In this document: positions 1 to 9,632 of the stretch, in pieces
Layout of the letters: each line of letters starts with the position of its first letter
Numbering within the stretch: the stretch's first letter is position 1
Source of the DNA: Nocardioides conyzicola
GTDB lineage: Bacteria; Actinomycetota; Actinomycetes; Propionibacteriales; Nocardioidaceae
Assembly (NCBI RefSeq): GCF_039543825.1
Contig: NZ_BAABKM010000002.1
Coordinates: 2,078,133-2,142,132 of the forward strand
Direction of reading: 5' to 3'
Length of the DNA stretch: 64,000 nucleotides
Notes under the pieces: generated by a model
What the model saw: only the letters and a program-made list of their open reading frames with translations
Database searches by the model: none
What the model was told of the DNA's origin: nothing
Made by a program: the position numbers and the translations under genes

Positions 1-360
1 GAGGTCGACGTCCTCGTGGAGGGCGTCGCGCAGCGGCAGCGTCCCGGGACGGCCGCCCGGCGTCGACTCGTCCGAGTAGACGTTGACGGTCGAGACGAAA
101 ACCCAGTGGGCACTGGGGAATGCCGCCACGGCCGTCCGTGTCCAGGACGGGTAGCGGCCGACGTCGACGACCGCCTCGAAGTCGTCGGACAGCTCCCCGG
201 GCGCCGGCTGCGCCCGGTCCCACACGACGAGACGGGCGCCGTCGGGGACCGGCCCCGAGGTGCCCCGGTTGGCGCAGGTGACCTCGTGCCCCCGTCGTAC
301 GGCGTCCGCCGCGACCGCCTGGGAGAGGAAGACGGAACCGCCGAGCACCAGGAGCTTCAT
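1..360 (-). CDS. NAD-dependent epimerase/dehydratase family protein (3' end outside window)
   Basis: The ATG is at 358-360 and the gene runs off the left edge, leaving 120 N-terminal residues. They open with a Rossmann nucleotide-binding strand and glycine turn (MKLLVLGGSVFLS), as in atypical or extended short-chain dehydrogenases. A second hallmark, VFVSTVNVYSD at about residues 88-98, matches the strand and loop before the catalytic Tyr of NAD-dependent epimerases acting on nucleotide sugars or small ketones. The substrate cannot be inferred. It is divergent from the LLM oxidoreductase, with about 70 bp between them. Confidence 0.75.
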   Translation of the reverse strand, partial: MKLLVLGGSVFLSQAVAADAVRRGHEVTCANRGTSGPVPDGARLVVWDRAQPAPGELSDDFEAVVDVGRYPSWTRTAVAAFPSAHWVFVSTVNVYSDESTPGGRPGTLPLRDALHEDVDL

Positions 361-432
361 GTCCGCCACGGTTGCGGGAATGAACCGCGGGGGCAAGCGA
401 TTCAGCCCACAGCAGACCGAGAGGAGCAGCAG

Positions 433-1437
433 GTGCTGAGCAGGCTGGGATTCCTGACGATCGGGCTCTTCGACCCCGACGACCCCGGCGCCGGGCACGA
501 GTCGACGCTGCGGATCATCGAGCTCGGCGAGCGGCTCGGCTTCGACAGCGCGTGGCTGCGCCACCGGCACCTGCAGTACGGGATCTCCTCGCCGGTGGCC
601 GTCCTCGCGGCCGCGTCGCAGCGCACCAGCCGGATCGAGCTCGGCACCGCCGTCACGCCGCTCGGGTGGGAGAACCCGCTCCGCCTGGCCGAGGACTGGG
701 CGACGGTCGACGTGCTGTCCGGGGGCCGGCTCAACCCGGGGCTCAGCGTGGGGCCCCCGATGCGGTACGACGAGGTGCGCGACGCCCTCTATCCCGACAC
801 CGGCGACGCCGAGGACTTCACCTACACCCGGGTCGAGCGGCTGCTGCGGCTCGTGCGCGGCGAGCCCGCGAGCCCGTTCCGCGGCCGGGAGGGCATCGAG
901 GACTTCTCGGACCGCGTGCAACCGCACTCGCCGGGCCTCGCCTCCCGGATCTGGTACGGCGCGGCCTCGCTCGGCTCCGCCCGGTGGGCCGGCAAGCAGG
1001 GCCTCAACCTGCTCACCAGCAGCGTGGTGAAGGCGGAGGAGTCCGAGGACTTCGAGCAGGTCCAGCTCGCCCAGATCCGGGCGTTCCGATCCGCGCACCC
1101 GCTCGGCGACCGCGCCCGCGTCTCCCAGGGGCTCGTGGTGATCCCGACCGACGGCGCCTCCGCCGCCCAGGTCGCCCGCTACACGGCGTACGCCGAGGCG
1201 CGGCTGCCGCGGACCCGCGAGCCGCAGGGCCCCGCACGGATGATGTTCGCCCCCGACCTGGTCGGCACGGCGGACGAGATCGCCGAGCGGCTCGAGGCCC
1301 ATGCCGCCTTCCGCGAGGTCGACGAGGTGGCCTTCGCGCTGCCGTTCACCTTCGAGGAGGCCGACTACGTGCAGATCCTCACCGCCATGGCGACCCGGCT
1401 GGGTCCGGCGCTGGGGTGGGCGGCCGCGCCGGCCTAG
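433..1437 (+). CDS. LLM class flavin-dependent oxidoreductase
   Basis: This 334-residue protein is a luciferase-like (bacterial luciferase fold, FMN or F420) oxidoreductase. The conserved N-terminal strand LGFLTIGLFD and the segment LAEDWATVDVLSGGRL near residue 95 are typical of the family. GTG 433 is chosen because GAGGAG (421-426) lies six bases upstream; the open frame extends further 5' but over the divergent neighbour. The usual glycine-rich motif after GGRL is altered (NPGLSVG). Substrate unknown. The stop overlaps the convergent M1 peptidase stop by 4 bp. Confidence 0.82.
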   Translation: MLSRLGFLTIGLFDPDDPGAGHESTLRIIELGERLGFDSAWLRHRHLQYGISSPVAVLAAASQRTSRIELGTAVTPLGWENPLRLAEDWATVDVLSGGRLNPGLSVGPPMRYDEVRDALYPDTGDAEDFTYTRVERLLRLVRGEPASPFRGREGIEDFSDRVQPHSPGLASRIWYGAASLGSARWAGKQGLNLLTSSVVKAEESEDFEQVQLAQIRAFRSAHPLGDRARVSQGLVVIPTDGASAAQVARYTAYAEARLPRTREPQGPARMMFAPDLVGTADEIAERLEAHAAFREVDEVAFALPFTFEEADYVQILTAMATRLGPALGWAAAPA

Positions 1438-2870
1438 CCCCGCTTCGGCGTGGTCTCGCCGAGCAGCCAGTCGTCGAAGAAGCCGGAGAGGTCCTCGCCG
1501 GTCTGGTCCGACCACCAGGACGTGATGTCGTCGTAGTCGGCGTTGCCGTCGTCGTGGGCCTGCGGCCAGGCACGCACGAGCCGCCAGAACTCGTCGTCCC
1601 CGAGGCGCTGGCGCAGCTCGTCCCACATCAGCGCGGGTCCGTAGTAGACGTTGCCGCCGCCGAAGGCCTCCGGGTCGTAGTTCGCGGGCGGGCCGTACTC
1701 GGCCCGGGTCTCCGCCTCGCCGGGCGCCCACTCGTCCATGACCGACTCGATCGAGGCGCCCTGCCGCTCGGCCGTCCAGGCGCCCTGGATGAACATCGCC
1801 ATGCCCTCGTTCATCCACACGTCGCGCCAGTCGACCGGCGTCACCTGGTCGCCGTACCACTGGTGCGCCATCTCGTGCACCAGCACGTCCGGCGAGGTGG
1901 CGTAGCGCGTGTCGCCGAGCGTGATCATCGTCTGGGTCTCCATGCCGCTCTCCGAGTCGACGACCAGGAAGCCGAGCGTCTTGAAGGGGAAGGGGCCGAG
2001 CCGCTTCTCCAGCCAGGCCAGGCCGGCCGGCGCCTCGCGCAGCTTGCGCACCAGGCCCGGGCGCCCGCGCGGGGTCCAGTAGGTCATCGGGACGGACGCC
2101 GAGGCGTCCTTGGTCTCGACGAGGTCGCCGATCGCGATCGTGACGAGGTACGACGCCGCCGGCTCGTCCAGCTTCCACCGGGTGACGGTGGCGCCGCCGG
2201 CGGTCCGGCGGGAGAGCAGCTGTCCGTTGGCGACCCCGACCCACGGCGCCGGGACCGAGATCGTGAAGGAGTAGAGCGCCTTGTCGGAGGGCTGGTCGTT
2301 GACGGCGTACCAGGAGTAGGCGCCGAACGGCTCCTGCATCGTCCAGACCTCGCCGCTGGGTGTCGTCGTCCAGCCGAGGGTGTTGAAGTCGCTGCGCTTC
2401 GTCGGTGCGGGCACCGGCTGCGGGCTGCCGTGGTAGTCGATCGCCAGCGCGTAGTGCCCGTCCTCCTGCACGTCGGCGGAGATGACCAGGTCCTTGCCCT
2501 GGTGCTCGAAGTCCGCGTCCTCGCCGTCGACCCGGACCTGGTCCACGGTGAGCTCGCCCTCGAGGTCCAGCTGCAGGTGGTCGGCGTCGCCGGTGGCGCG
2601 CACCCGGACGGTCTCGTGGCCGGTCATGGTGCGGGTGTCGGGGTCCCAGGCGACGTCGAGGTGGTAGCGCAGCGCGTCCACGCCCGGGTCGCCGACGTCG
2701 GGGTAGACCTCGTCCTCGACCGGGGTGCTGGCGCCGGGCGCCGGCTTCGCGGACGTGCTGGTCGAGGGCGACGGCTCGGGGCTGGGTGAGCCGTTGGGCT
2801 GGTCGTCCGACGAGGTGCAGCCGGTGAGCAGCAGCGCGCCGGCGACGAGGGCGGCCAGGCCGACCTTCAC
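1434..2870 (-). CDS. M1 family metallopeptidase, lipoprotein
   Basis: This is a 478-residue zinc aminopeptidase of the M1 (gluzincin) family. The motif HEMAHQW at about residues 332-338 supplies two zinc-binding His and the catalytic Glu, and NEGMAMF about 20 residues later supplies the third ligand. SGMETQ near residue 310 corresponds to the exopeptidase GxMEN motif. The N-terminus is a lipoprotein signal (LLLTGC, Cys 18) followed by a Ser/Pro/Thr-rich linker, so the enzyme should be anchored outside the membrane. The GTG start overlaps the sigma-factor stop as GTGA, so the two genes are probably translationally coupled. Confidence 0.88.
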   Translation of the reverse strand: MKVGLAALVAGALLLTGCTSSDDQPNGSPSPEPSPSTSTSAKPAPGASTPVEDEVYPDVGDPGVDALRYHLDVAWDPDTRTMTGHETVRVRATGDADHLQLDLEGELTVDQVRVDGEDADFEHQGKDLVISADVQEDGHYALAIDYHGSPQPVPAPTKRSDFNTLGWTTTPSGEVWTMQEPFGAYSWYAVNDQPSDKALYSFTISVPAPWVGVANGQLLSRRTAGGATVTRWKLDEPAASYLVTIAIGDLVETKDASASVPMTYWTPRGRPGLVRKLREAPAGLAWLEKRLGPFPFKTLGFLVVDSESGMETQTMITLGDTRYATSPDVLVHEMAHQWYGDQVTPVDWRDVWMNEGMAMFIQGAWTAERQGASIESVMDEWAPGEAETRAEYGPPANYDPEAFGGGNVYYGPALMWDELRQRLGDDEFWRLVRAWPQAHDDGNADYDDITSWWSDQTGEDLSGFFDDWLLGETTPKRG

Positions 2871-3433
2871 TCCGAGCCCCGCAGCAGGGGGCGGGCGAGC
2901 TTGCGGCCGTGGTGGATCTGCGCCTTCACGGTGCCCAGCGGGAGACCGAGCAGGTGGGCGATCTCGTCGTACGGCATCCCGTAGACGTCGCGCAGCAGCA
3001 GCGGCTCCACGAACTGCGGGTGGTCCCGCTCGATGGTCTCCATCGCCTCGAGCAGGTCGAGGCGGGTGCCGGCGATGACGCTGGTGGTGCGCGGGTCCGG
3101 GCGGTCGACCCCGGCGTACTCCATCGGGTCGCGCGGTGTGGCCTGGTTCTTCATCCGGCGGTAGGTCGAGCGCGCGCTGTTGAGCGCGACCACGTGCATC
3201 CAGGTGGTGAACCTGCCCTGGCCGTTCCAGGAGCCGATCTTGTTGGCGATGTTGAGCAGCGCCTCCTGGCAGGCGTCCTCGGCGTCCGGCAGGTGGGGGA
3301 GCACGCCCCGGCAGACGTTGAGCGCTCGCGGCCGGATGGTCGCCAGGAGGCTCTCGAGCGCGTCCCGGTCGCCGCCCTGCGCGCGCCGCGCCAGCTCGTC
3401 GATCTCGTCCGGTCCCAGACCTTCGGTCGCCAT
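2867..3433 (-). CDS. ECF-type RNA polymerase sigma-70 factor
   Basis: A 188-residue group 4 sigma factor. Region 2 is visible at LPDAEDACQEALLNIANKI and FTTWMHVVALNSAR, and region 4 as a helix-turn-helix (MPYDEIAHLLGLPLGTVKAQ) near the C-terminus. The ATG at 3433 is chosen because GGGGAAGGG lies just upstream; an in-frame ATG at 3460 falls inside a palindrome and has no ribosome site. No anti-sigma gene is adjacent. The next gene in the unit encodes the M1 lipoprotein peptidase. The Shine-Dalgarno sequence is fully paired in the hairpin annotated at 3439-3485. Confidence 0.87.
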   Translation of the reverse strand: MATEGLGPDEIDELARRAQGGDRDALESLLATIRPRALNVCRGVLPHLPDAEDACQEALLNIANKIGSWNGQGRFTTWMHVVALNSARSTYRRMKNQATPRDPMEYAGVDRPDPRTTSVIAGTRLDLLEAMETIERDHPQFVEPLLLRDVYGMPYDEIAHLLGLPLGTVKAQIHHGRKLARPLLRGSE

Positions 3434-3438
3434 GAACG

Positions 3439-3485
3439 CACCCTTCCCCGATGTCTGCACATTGTGCAGGCACCGGGGAAGGGTG
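3439..3485 (-). promoter_or_regulatory. Nested palindrome burying the sigma-factor ribosome site
   Basis: Centred on base 3462. The outer 12-bp arms, CACCCTTCCCCG and CGGGGAAGGGTG, are perfect complements. After four unpaired bases per side there are perfect 7-bp inner arms (CTGCACA / TGTGCAG) around a single base. On the minus-strand transcript the 3' outer arm contains the GGGGAAGGG ribosome site of the sigma gene, paired with CCCTTCCCC. It also lies 25 bp after the permease stop, so a terminator role is the main alternative; no U-tract follows. Confidence 0.7.
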
Positions 3486-3509
3486 ACCCAACCGTGATGG
3501 TCGAGCGTG

Positions 3510-4331
3510 CTACTTGACCTCGGACCGGAGCACCATCCGCAGGCCGACGGCCAGCGGGATGACGAGCCAGACGATGCTGGTGACGCCCAGCTGGGCCCAC
3601 TGCTCGCCCGTCAGCGTGTCGTTGAAGAGGTTGCCCTGGGCGAAGTTGAAGTCGACCCACGGCTGCAGGTCCTTGAACCAGTCCTGGCTGGCCGCCAGCA
3701 CCATCGACAGGGTCGGCAGCACGAAGGAGTAGACGAAGTACGCGACGATCGCGCCCGCCGAGTTGCGGATGACGATGCCGAGCATGAAGCCCACCAGGAG
3801 GCCGAGCACGTTGGCCAGGACGATGTTGGCGAGGATCGCCGGGCCGTCGTCCCAGACCCGGTCGGTGCCGGTGATCATCGGGCCGATCAGGTTGCCGACC
3901 GCGCCGATGGCGAAGGCCAGCAGCATGGAGACGACGCCGATGCCGACCGCCACGATGGCCTTGGCCAGGATCGTCCGCCCGCGGTGCGGGACCAGGGTGA
4001 AGGTCGTGAGCCCGGTGCGCTGGCTCCACTCGCCGGTGACGGACAGGACGGCGATCATCGGCAGGATCACCGCCATCGGGAAGCCGACGGCGCCGGCGAA
4101 CGTGTCGTAGGTCAGCTCGTCCGACGGCGCGAAGAGCAGCACGGCGCCGGTCGCGAGGACCGCGACGATGCCGATGCTCGCGAGGAGCCAGAAGCCCGAG
4201 CGGGTGTCGAACGACTTGCGCAGCTCGACGGACAGGAGCCGGGACATGGGGATCCGGGCCGGTGCGGGTCGCGCCGCGCGGGTCACCTCGGCGACGGTGT
4301 CGACCGTGCCCTCGATGGTGGAGGCGCTCAT
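3510..4331 (-). CDS. ABC transporter permease (ABC-2 type)
   Basis: A 273-residue integral membrane protein with about six hydrophobic segments, for example around FWLLASIGIVAVLATGAVLL and IILPMIAVLSV-like stretches. It is the membrane partner of the ATPase encoded immediately upstream; its ATG overlaps the ATPase stop as ATGA (4328-4331). The family exports drugs, lipids or antibiotics, or supports membrane stress responses. The substrate cannot be told from sequence. It is followed after 76 bp by the sigma-factor gene on the same strand. Confidence 0.82.
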   Translation of the reverse strand: MSASTIEGTVDTVAEVTRAARPAPARIPMSRLLSVELRKSFDTRSGFWLLASIGIVAVLATGAVLLFAPSDELTYDTFAGAVGFPMAVILPMIAVLSVTGEWSQRTGLTTFTLVPHRGRTILAKAIVAVGIGVVSMLLAFAIGAVGNLIGPMITGTDRVWDDGPAILANIVLANVLGLLVGFMLGIVIRNSAGAIVAYFVYSFVLPTLSMVLAASQDWFKDLQPWVDFNFAQGNLFNDTLTGEQWAQLGVTSIVWLVIPLAVGLRMVLRSEVK

Positions 4332-5224
4332 GCTGCTACTTCCTCTCGCTGGGTCTCTGCGGTGAGCTCGAGGAACATCTCCTCGAGCCCGGCGCCGTCG
4401 GCGGCGCGGAGCTCGGTCAGGGCGACCCCGGCGGCCAGGGCCACCTGGCCGACGACGTCGGTGTCGGCGTCGACGCGGAGCGCGTCGGTCATCTCCGAGA
4501 ACTCGAGGCCGGCGTCGGCCAGCGCCCGGGTCAGCACGGGCACGTCGCGGGTGCGGACCAGCGTGCCCGCGGAGGCGAGCAGCTCGGCCTTCGTGCCCTG
4601 GGCGACGATCTTGCCGTTGCCGATGACCACCAGGTCGTCGGCGATGACCTCGATCTCGTGCAGCAGGTGCGACGAGAGCAGCACGGTGCCGCCCCGGTCG
4701 GCGTACCCGCGCAGCAGGTCGCGCATCCAGCGGATGCCGGCGGGGTCGAGGCCGTTGGCCGGCTCGTCGAGGATCAGGACCTCGGGGTCGCCGAGCAGGG
4801 CCGTGGCGATGCCGAGCCGCTGGCGCATGCCGAGCGAGTAGTTGCGGACCCGGCGGCCCGCCTCCTCGTCGGTCAGGCTGACCCGCTCGAGCATCTCGTC
4901 GACCCGGCGGGCCGGGAGGCCCATGGTGCGCTGGGCGATCGTCAGGATCTCGCGGCCGGTGCGGCCGGCGTGCTGGGCGGAGGCGTCGAGCAGGACGCCG
5001 ACCTCCAGCCCGGGGTTGGGCAGGTCCGCGAAGCGGCGGCCCGCGACCTCGGCGTACCCGGACGTGGGGGGCGTGAGGCCCACCATGATCCGCATGGAGG
5101 TGGACTTCCCGGCGCCGTTGGGCCCGAGGAAGCCGGTGACGCGGCCGGGCCGCGCCGTGAAGCTGACATCGTCGACGGCGGTGAAGCCGCCGTACTTCTT
5201 GCTGAGTGACTCGACCTTGATCAT
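4328..5224 (-). CDS. ABC transporter ATP-binding protein
   Basis: A 298-residue ATPase. The Walker A motif GPNGAGKST lies near residues 35-43, followed by the signature RNYSLGMRQRL, Walker B VLILDEPANGLDPAG, and the H-loop VLLSSHLLHE. The C-terminal 80 residues resemble the extension found in multidrug/bacitracin-type ATPases (DrrA/BcrA group). ATG 5224 is preceded by GAGG at a suitable distance. It forms a coupled two-gene exporter with the permease and is divergent from the Ser/Thr kinase gene. Confidence 0.9.
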   Translation of the reverse strand: MIKVESLSKKYGGFTAVDDVSFTARPGRVTGFLGPNGAGKSTSMRIMVGLTPPTSGYAEVAGRRFADLPNPGLEVGVLLDASAQHAGRTGREILTIAQRTMGLPARRVDEMLERVSLTDEEAGRRVRNYSLGMRQRLGIATALLGDPEVLILDEPANGLDPAGIRWMRDLLRGYADRGGTVLLSSHLLHEIEVIADDLVVIGNGKIVAQGTKAELLASAGTLVRTRDVPVLTRALADAGLEFSEMTDALRVDADTDVVGQVALAAGVALTELRAADGAGLEEMFLELTAETQREEVAA

Positions 5225-5289
5225 GGTGATGAGCCTCGCGGCCGGGAGGGGTCGCCCACATCGGGGACACGGGGCACCTGATCCCTGAG

Positions 5290-5315
5290 CCGACCCCGAG
5301 TCCTCTCGGGGTCGG
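5290..5315. promoter_or_regulatory. 11-bp perfect inverted repeat upstream of the kinase promoter
   Basis: CCGACCCCGAG (5290-5300) and CTCGGGGTCGG (5305-5315) are perfect complements separated by four bases. The element sits between two divergent genes, so it is not an obvious terminator. Its right arm covers the position expected for the -35 of the kinase promoter whose -10 is at 5331. It is a candidate operator. Confidence 0.5.
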
Positions 5316-5330
5316 ACCCTGGGGCCGGGA

Positions 5331-5336
5331 CATAAT
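5331..5336 (+). promoter_or_regulatory. -10 element of the kinase gene (leaderless)
   Basis: CATAAT lies six bases before the GTG at 5343 and there is no Shine-Dalgarno sequence, so transcription and translation probably start at the same base. Confidence 0.55.
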
Positions 5337-5342
5337 GCGGTC

Positions 5343-6800
<1,458 letters not shown>

Positions 6801-6804
6801 GCGG

Positions 6805-7446
6805 TCAGTAGGCAGCGGACGCCGAGACCCGCTCGAGCAGGTCGGCCATGCCCGCGCGGTCGGTCTCCCGCCCGGTCGTCGCGATGGCGGCGTACGCCTG
6901 GCTCGATCCGCTCCGCGGCAGCCACCGCTCCATGCTCACGCGCTGGTGGCCGTTGTCGAGGTAGGTCGCGGTGAACCCCTCGTCCGTGCGGCTCTCGATC
7001 ACGAGGTGCTCGAGGTCGCCGTTGCTCTCGGCGTCCTCGAGGGCGTTGATCCGGCTCTGGAGGGCGACCTTGAGCGAGATGCGGTTGGTGACGAGGCCGA
7101 CCCGGAGCAGGTACGTGTTCCTGGGGTTCTCCGGGACGGCGAAGTTCCACGCGTCCCTGCCCTCCAGCGGCGCCCGCCGCCACCCGTCCGGCACGGACGC
7201 GGTCATCGGCATCCCGCCGGCGTTGAACTTCGCCGTGTGCAGCGGCAGGCCGGTCGCCAGCGGGGCGAGACCCGGGTCGGGCAGCACGACGTACTCGTTG
7301 ACGGGGTAGGACGGCGAGACGGCCGGGACGGGCTCGGCGCCGACGAGGTCCAGCGGCTGCTCCAGGGTCGCCCGACCCACGGCGTACCCCACGGCGCCCC
7401 CGACCAGGACGAGCGCGAGCGCCAGCCCGATCCAGCGCACCCTCAT
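6805..7446 (-). CDS. Membrane-anchored extracytoplasmic protein of unknown function
   Basis: The 213 residues start with a single N-terminal hydrophobic helix (WIGLALALVLVGGAVGYAVG) that acts as an uncleaved anchor or a signal. The rest is soluble and extracytoplasmic, with the segment TASVPDGWRRAPL that resembles secreted lipoproteins of actinobacteria. The C-terminal half of the neighbouring kinase has a similar SITVPRAWDRH segment, which hints at related external domains, but this is not proven. The gene is convergent with the kinase, 4 bp apart. TACGGT (7459-7454, minus) lies seven bases before the ATG, consistent with a leaderless mRNA. Confidence 0.7.
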   Translation of the reverse strand: MRVRWIGLALALVLVGGAVGYAVGRATLEQPLDLVGAEPVPAVSPSYPVNEYVVLPDPGLAPLATGLPLHTAKFNAGGMPMTASVPDGWRRAPLEGRDAWNFAVPENPRNTYLLRVGLVTNRISLKVALQSRINALEDAESNGDLEHLVIESRTDEGFTATYLDNGHQRVSMERWLPRSGSSQAYAAIATTGRETDRAGMADLLERVSASAAY

Positions 7447-7575
7447 GCGGCACACCGTATCCGGCGGCCCTGACCGGACGCCGATGAGTCGAGGAGCTCC
7501 GGCTGGTCTGTCGATTTCGTGGTCCCCCGTTCGTGGAAGGGGTGACGGAACCCCTTCCCTCCAGGAGACAAGCCG

Positions 7576-9027
7576 ATGAACGACGTCAAGACCCGCTGGC
7601 TGGCGCTCTACGTGCTGTGCCTGGGCGACCTCATGATCGTGCTCGACTCGAGCATCGTGAACGTGGCCCTCCCGTCCATCCAGTCCGACCTGGGCTTCTC
7701 CCAGTCGGCGCTCGCGTGGGTGGTCAACGCCTACCTGCTGACGTTCGGCGGGTTCCTGCTCCTGTCGGGCCGCCTGGGCGACCTGCTCGGCAACCGCCGG
7801 GTGTTCCTCGGCGGGGTCGTCGCGTTCGTGGTCGCCTCGGTGGCGTGCGGGCTCGCGCCGACCGCCGGGCTGCTCGTCGCCGGCCGCGCGGTCCAGGGCC
7901 TGGGCGGAGCGGCCGTCTCCGCGGTCGCGCTGTCGCTGATCGTCGAGCTCTTCCAGGACCCGGCCGAGCGGGCCAAGGCGATGGGCTTCTTCGGGTTCGT
8001 GATGTCGGGCGGCGGCGCCGTCGGCGTACTCCTCGGGGGCGTGCTGACCGGCCTCTTCTCCTGGCACTGGATCTTCCTGGTCAACGTCCCGATCGGGGTC
8101 GGCGTCTTCGTCGCGGCCCGCCGGGTGCTGCCCACCGACGAGGTCGTGGCGCAGCGTGGTCGCATCGACGTGCTCGGCGCGGTCCTCGTGACGGCTGCGC
8201 TGATGCTGTCGGTCTACGGCATCGTCGAGAGCGAGCCGTGGCTGATCGTCGGCAGTGTCATCCTCCTCGCCGTCTTCGTGCTGCGGGAGTCGCGGGTGGC
8301 CGAGCCGCTGGTGCCGCTGCGCCTCTTCCGGCTGCGCAACGTCGTCGTGTCGCAGGTCGTCGGGGTGCTGTGGGCGGCCGCGATGTTCGCGTGGTTCTTC
8401 CTCGCCGCGCTCTACCTCCAGCAGGTGCTGGGGTACGACGCCCTCGAGGTCGGTCTCGCCTTCGTGCCGACGAGCGTGGTGATGGCCTACTGCTCGCTGC
8501 GCGTCTCCGACAAGCTGGTGCTGCGCTTCGGCATCCGCCCGCCGCTGGTGGTCGGTCTCCTGCTGGCCGCGGTCAGCCTGGCGCTCTTCTCCCGGGCACC
8601 TGTCGACGGGCACTTCCTGGTCGACGTGCTGCCGTCGATGCTGCTGCTCGGCGCCGGTGCCGGCATCGCCTTCAACCCCGTGCTGCTCGCCGCGATGGGC
8701 GACGTCGAGCCGCACGAGTCCGGGCTCGCCTCGGGCGTCGTCAACACGTCCTTCATGATGGGCGGCGCCCTCGGCCTCGCCGTGCTGGTCAGCCTCTCGT
8801 CCTCCCGCACGTCGTCGCTCCTTGCCGACGGCGCCGGCTCCCTCGAGGCGCTCAACGGAGGCTTCCAGCTCGCCTTCGGCGCCGGCGCCTGCTTCGCCGC
8901 CCTCGCGGCCCTCGTCGGCGGGGTCTTCCTGCGGCCCAAGCCCATGGCGATGCCCGACGACGAGTCGGGCTCCCCGGTGGTCGAGCAGCGAGCGCCAGCG
9001 AGCGTCGTCGAGACCCCGGAAGGCTGA
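7576..9027 (+). CDS. MFS transporter, DHA2 (14-TM) family, with repeat-derived C-terminal tail
   Basis: A 483-residue drug-efflux permease. The N-terminal segment LDSSIVNVALPSIQSDLG and the GRLGDLLGNRRVF loop (MFS motif A) are characteristic of the DHA2 H+ antiporters. Segment GRAVQGLGGA carries motif B-like residues, and about 13-14 hydrophobic helices are present. A CAGGAGA ribosome site precedes ATG 7576. The last 17 residues (PVVEQRAPASVVETPEG, 467-483) and the stop codon are encoded by the first unit of the downstream repeat array, so the native C-terminus has been replaced or extended by the repeat. Confidence 0.88.
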   Translation: MNDVKTRWLALYVLCLGDLMIVLDSSIVNVALPSIQSDLGFSQSALAWVVNAYLLTFGGFLLLSGRLGDLLGNRRVFLGGVVAFVVASVACGLAPTAGLLVAGRAVQGLGGAAVSAVALSLIVELFQDPAERAKAMGFFGFVMSGGGAVGVLLGGVLTGLFSWHWIFLVNVPIGVGVFVAARRVLPTDEVVAQRGRIDVLGAVLVTAALMLSVYGIVESEPWLIVGSVILLAVFVLRESRVAEPLVPLRLFRLRNVVVSQVVGVLWAAAMFAWFFLAALYLQQVLGYDALEVGLAFVPTSVVMAYCSLRVSDKLVLRFGIRPPLVVGLLLAAVSLALFSRAPVDGHFLVDVLPSMLLLGAGAGIAFNPVLLAAMGDVEPHESGLASGVVNTSFMMGGALGLAVLVSLSSSRTSSLLADGAGSLEALNGGFQLAFGAGACFAALAALVGGVFLRPKPMAMPDDESGSPVVEQRAPASVVETPEG

Positions 9028-9600
9028 CCGTGGCCTGCGGGTGGTCAGTGGTGGCAGACCGAGAGGCAATTACGCGGGTACGGCGGTCTCGGGTCCGCTT
9101 CTCGGTGGTCGAGCAGCGAGCGCCAGCGAGCGTCGTCGAGACCCCGGAAGGTTGACCGTGGGCTGCGGGTGGTCAGTGGTGGCAGACCGATAGGCAGCTA
9201 CGCGGGTACGGCGCGCGCGGGTCGGCGCCGCTCGCCGGCTTGCCGGTTTCCGGTGGTCGAGCAGCGAGCGCCAGCGAGCGTCGTCGAGACCCCGGAAGGC
9301 TGACCGTGGCCTGCTGGTGGTCGGTGGTGGCAGACCGACAGGCAGCTACGCGGGCACGGCGCGCGCGGGTCGGCGCCGCCTCCCGGCTTGCCGGTTTCCG
9401 GTGGTCGAGCAGCGAGCGCCAGCGAGCGTCGTCGAGACCCCCGCAAGGCTGACCGTGGCCTGCTGGTGGTCAGTGGTGGCAGACCGACAGGCAGCTACGC
9501 GGGCATGGCGGGCTCGGGTCGGCGCCGCCTCCCGGCTTGCCGGCACCCCGGTGGTCGAGCAGCGAGCGCCAGCGAGCGTCGACGAGACCCCCGCACCCAA
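8976..9600. repeat. Five-copy tandem repeat array (128-150 bp unit with 40-bp core)
   Basis: The 40-bp core starts GGTGGTCGAGCAGCGAGCG and ends GTCGTCGAGACC. It occurs at 8976-9015, 9104-9143, 9252-9291, 9400-9439 and 9550-9589 (the last with one change, GTCGACGAG). The intervening sequences also repeat: each has a TGACCGTGG segment and a block ending near TACGCGGGTACGGC. Unit lengths are 128, 148, 148 and 150 bp, and the last unit is truncated at about 9600. Bases 9028-9666 hold no other gene. The first core is translated as the tail of the MFS exporter. Confidence 0.92.
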
Positions 9601-9632
9601 CTCGCTGACCAAGAAAAGTCCTGGATTCAGAC

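Noticed and set aside
552..2789. A 745-codon open frame on the plus strand
   Set aside because: Low-complexity Arg/Gly/Ala translation antisense or out of frame to the LLM and M1 peptidase genes, which have clear motifs.
8976..9600. Regularly spaced 40-bp repeats that could look like a CRISPR array
   Set aside because: The sequences between the cores are themselves repeats (about 110 bp each and similar to one another), the first core is translated, and no cas gene is near.
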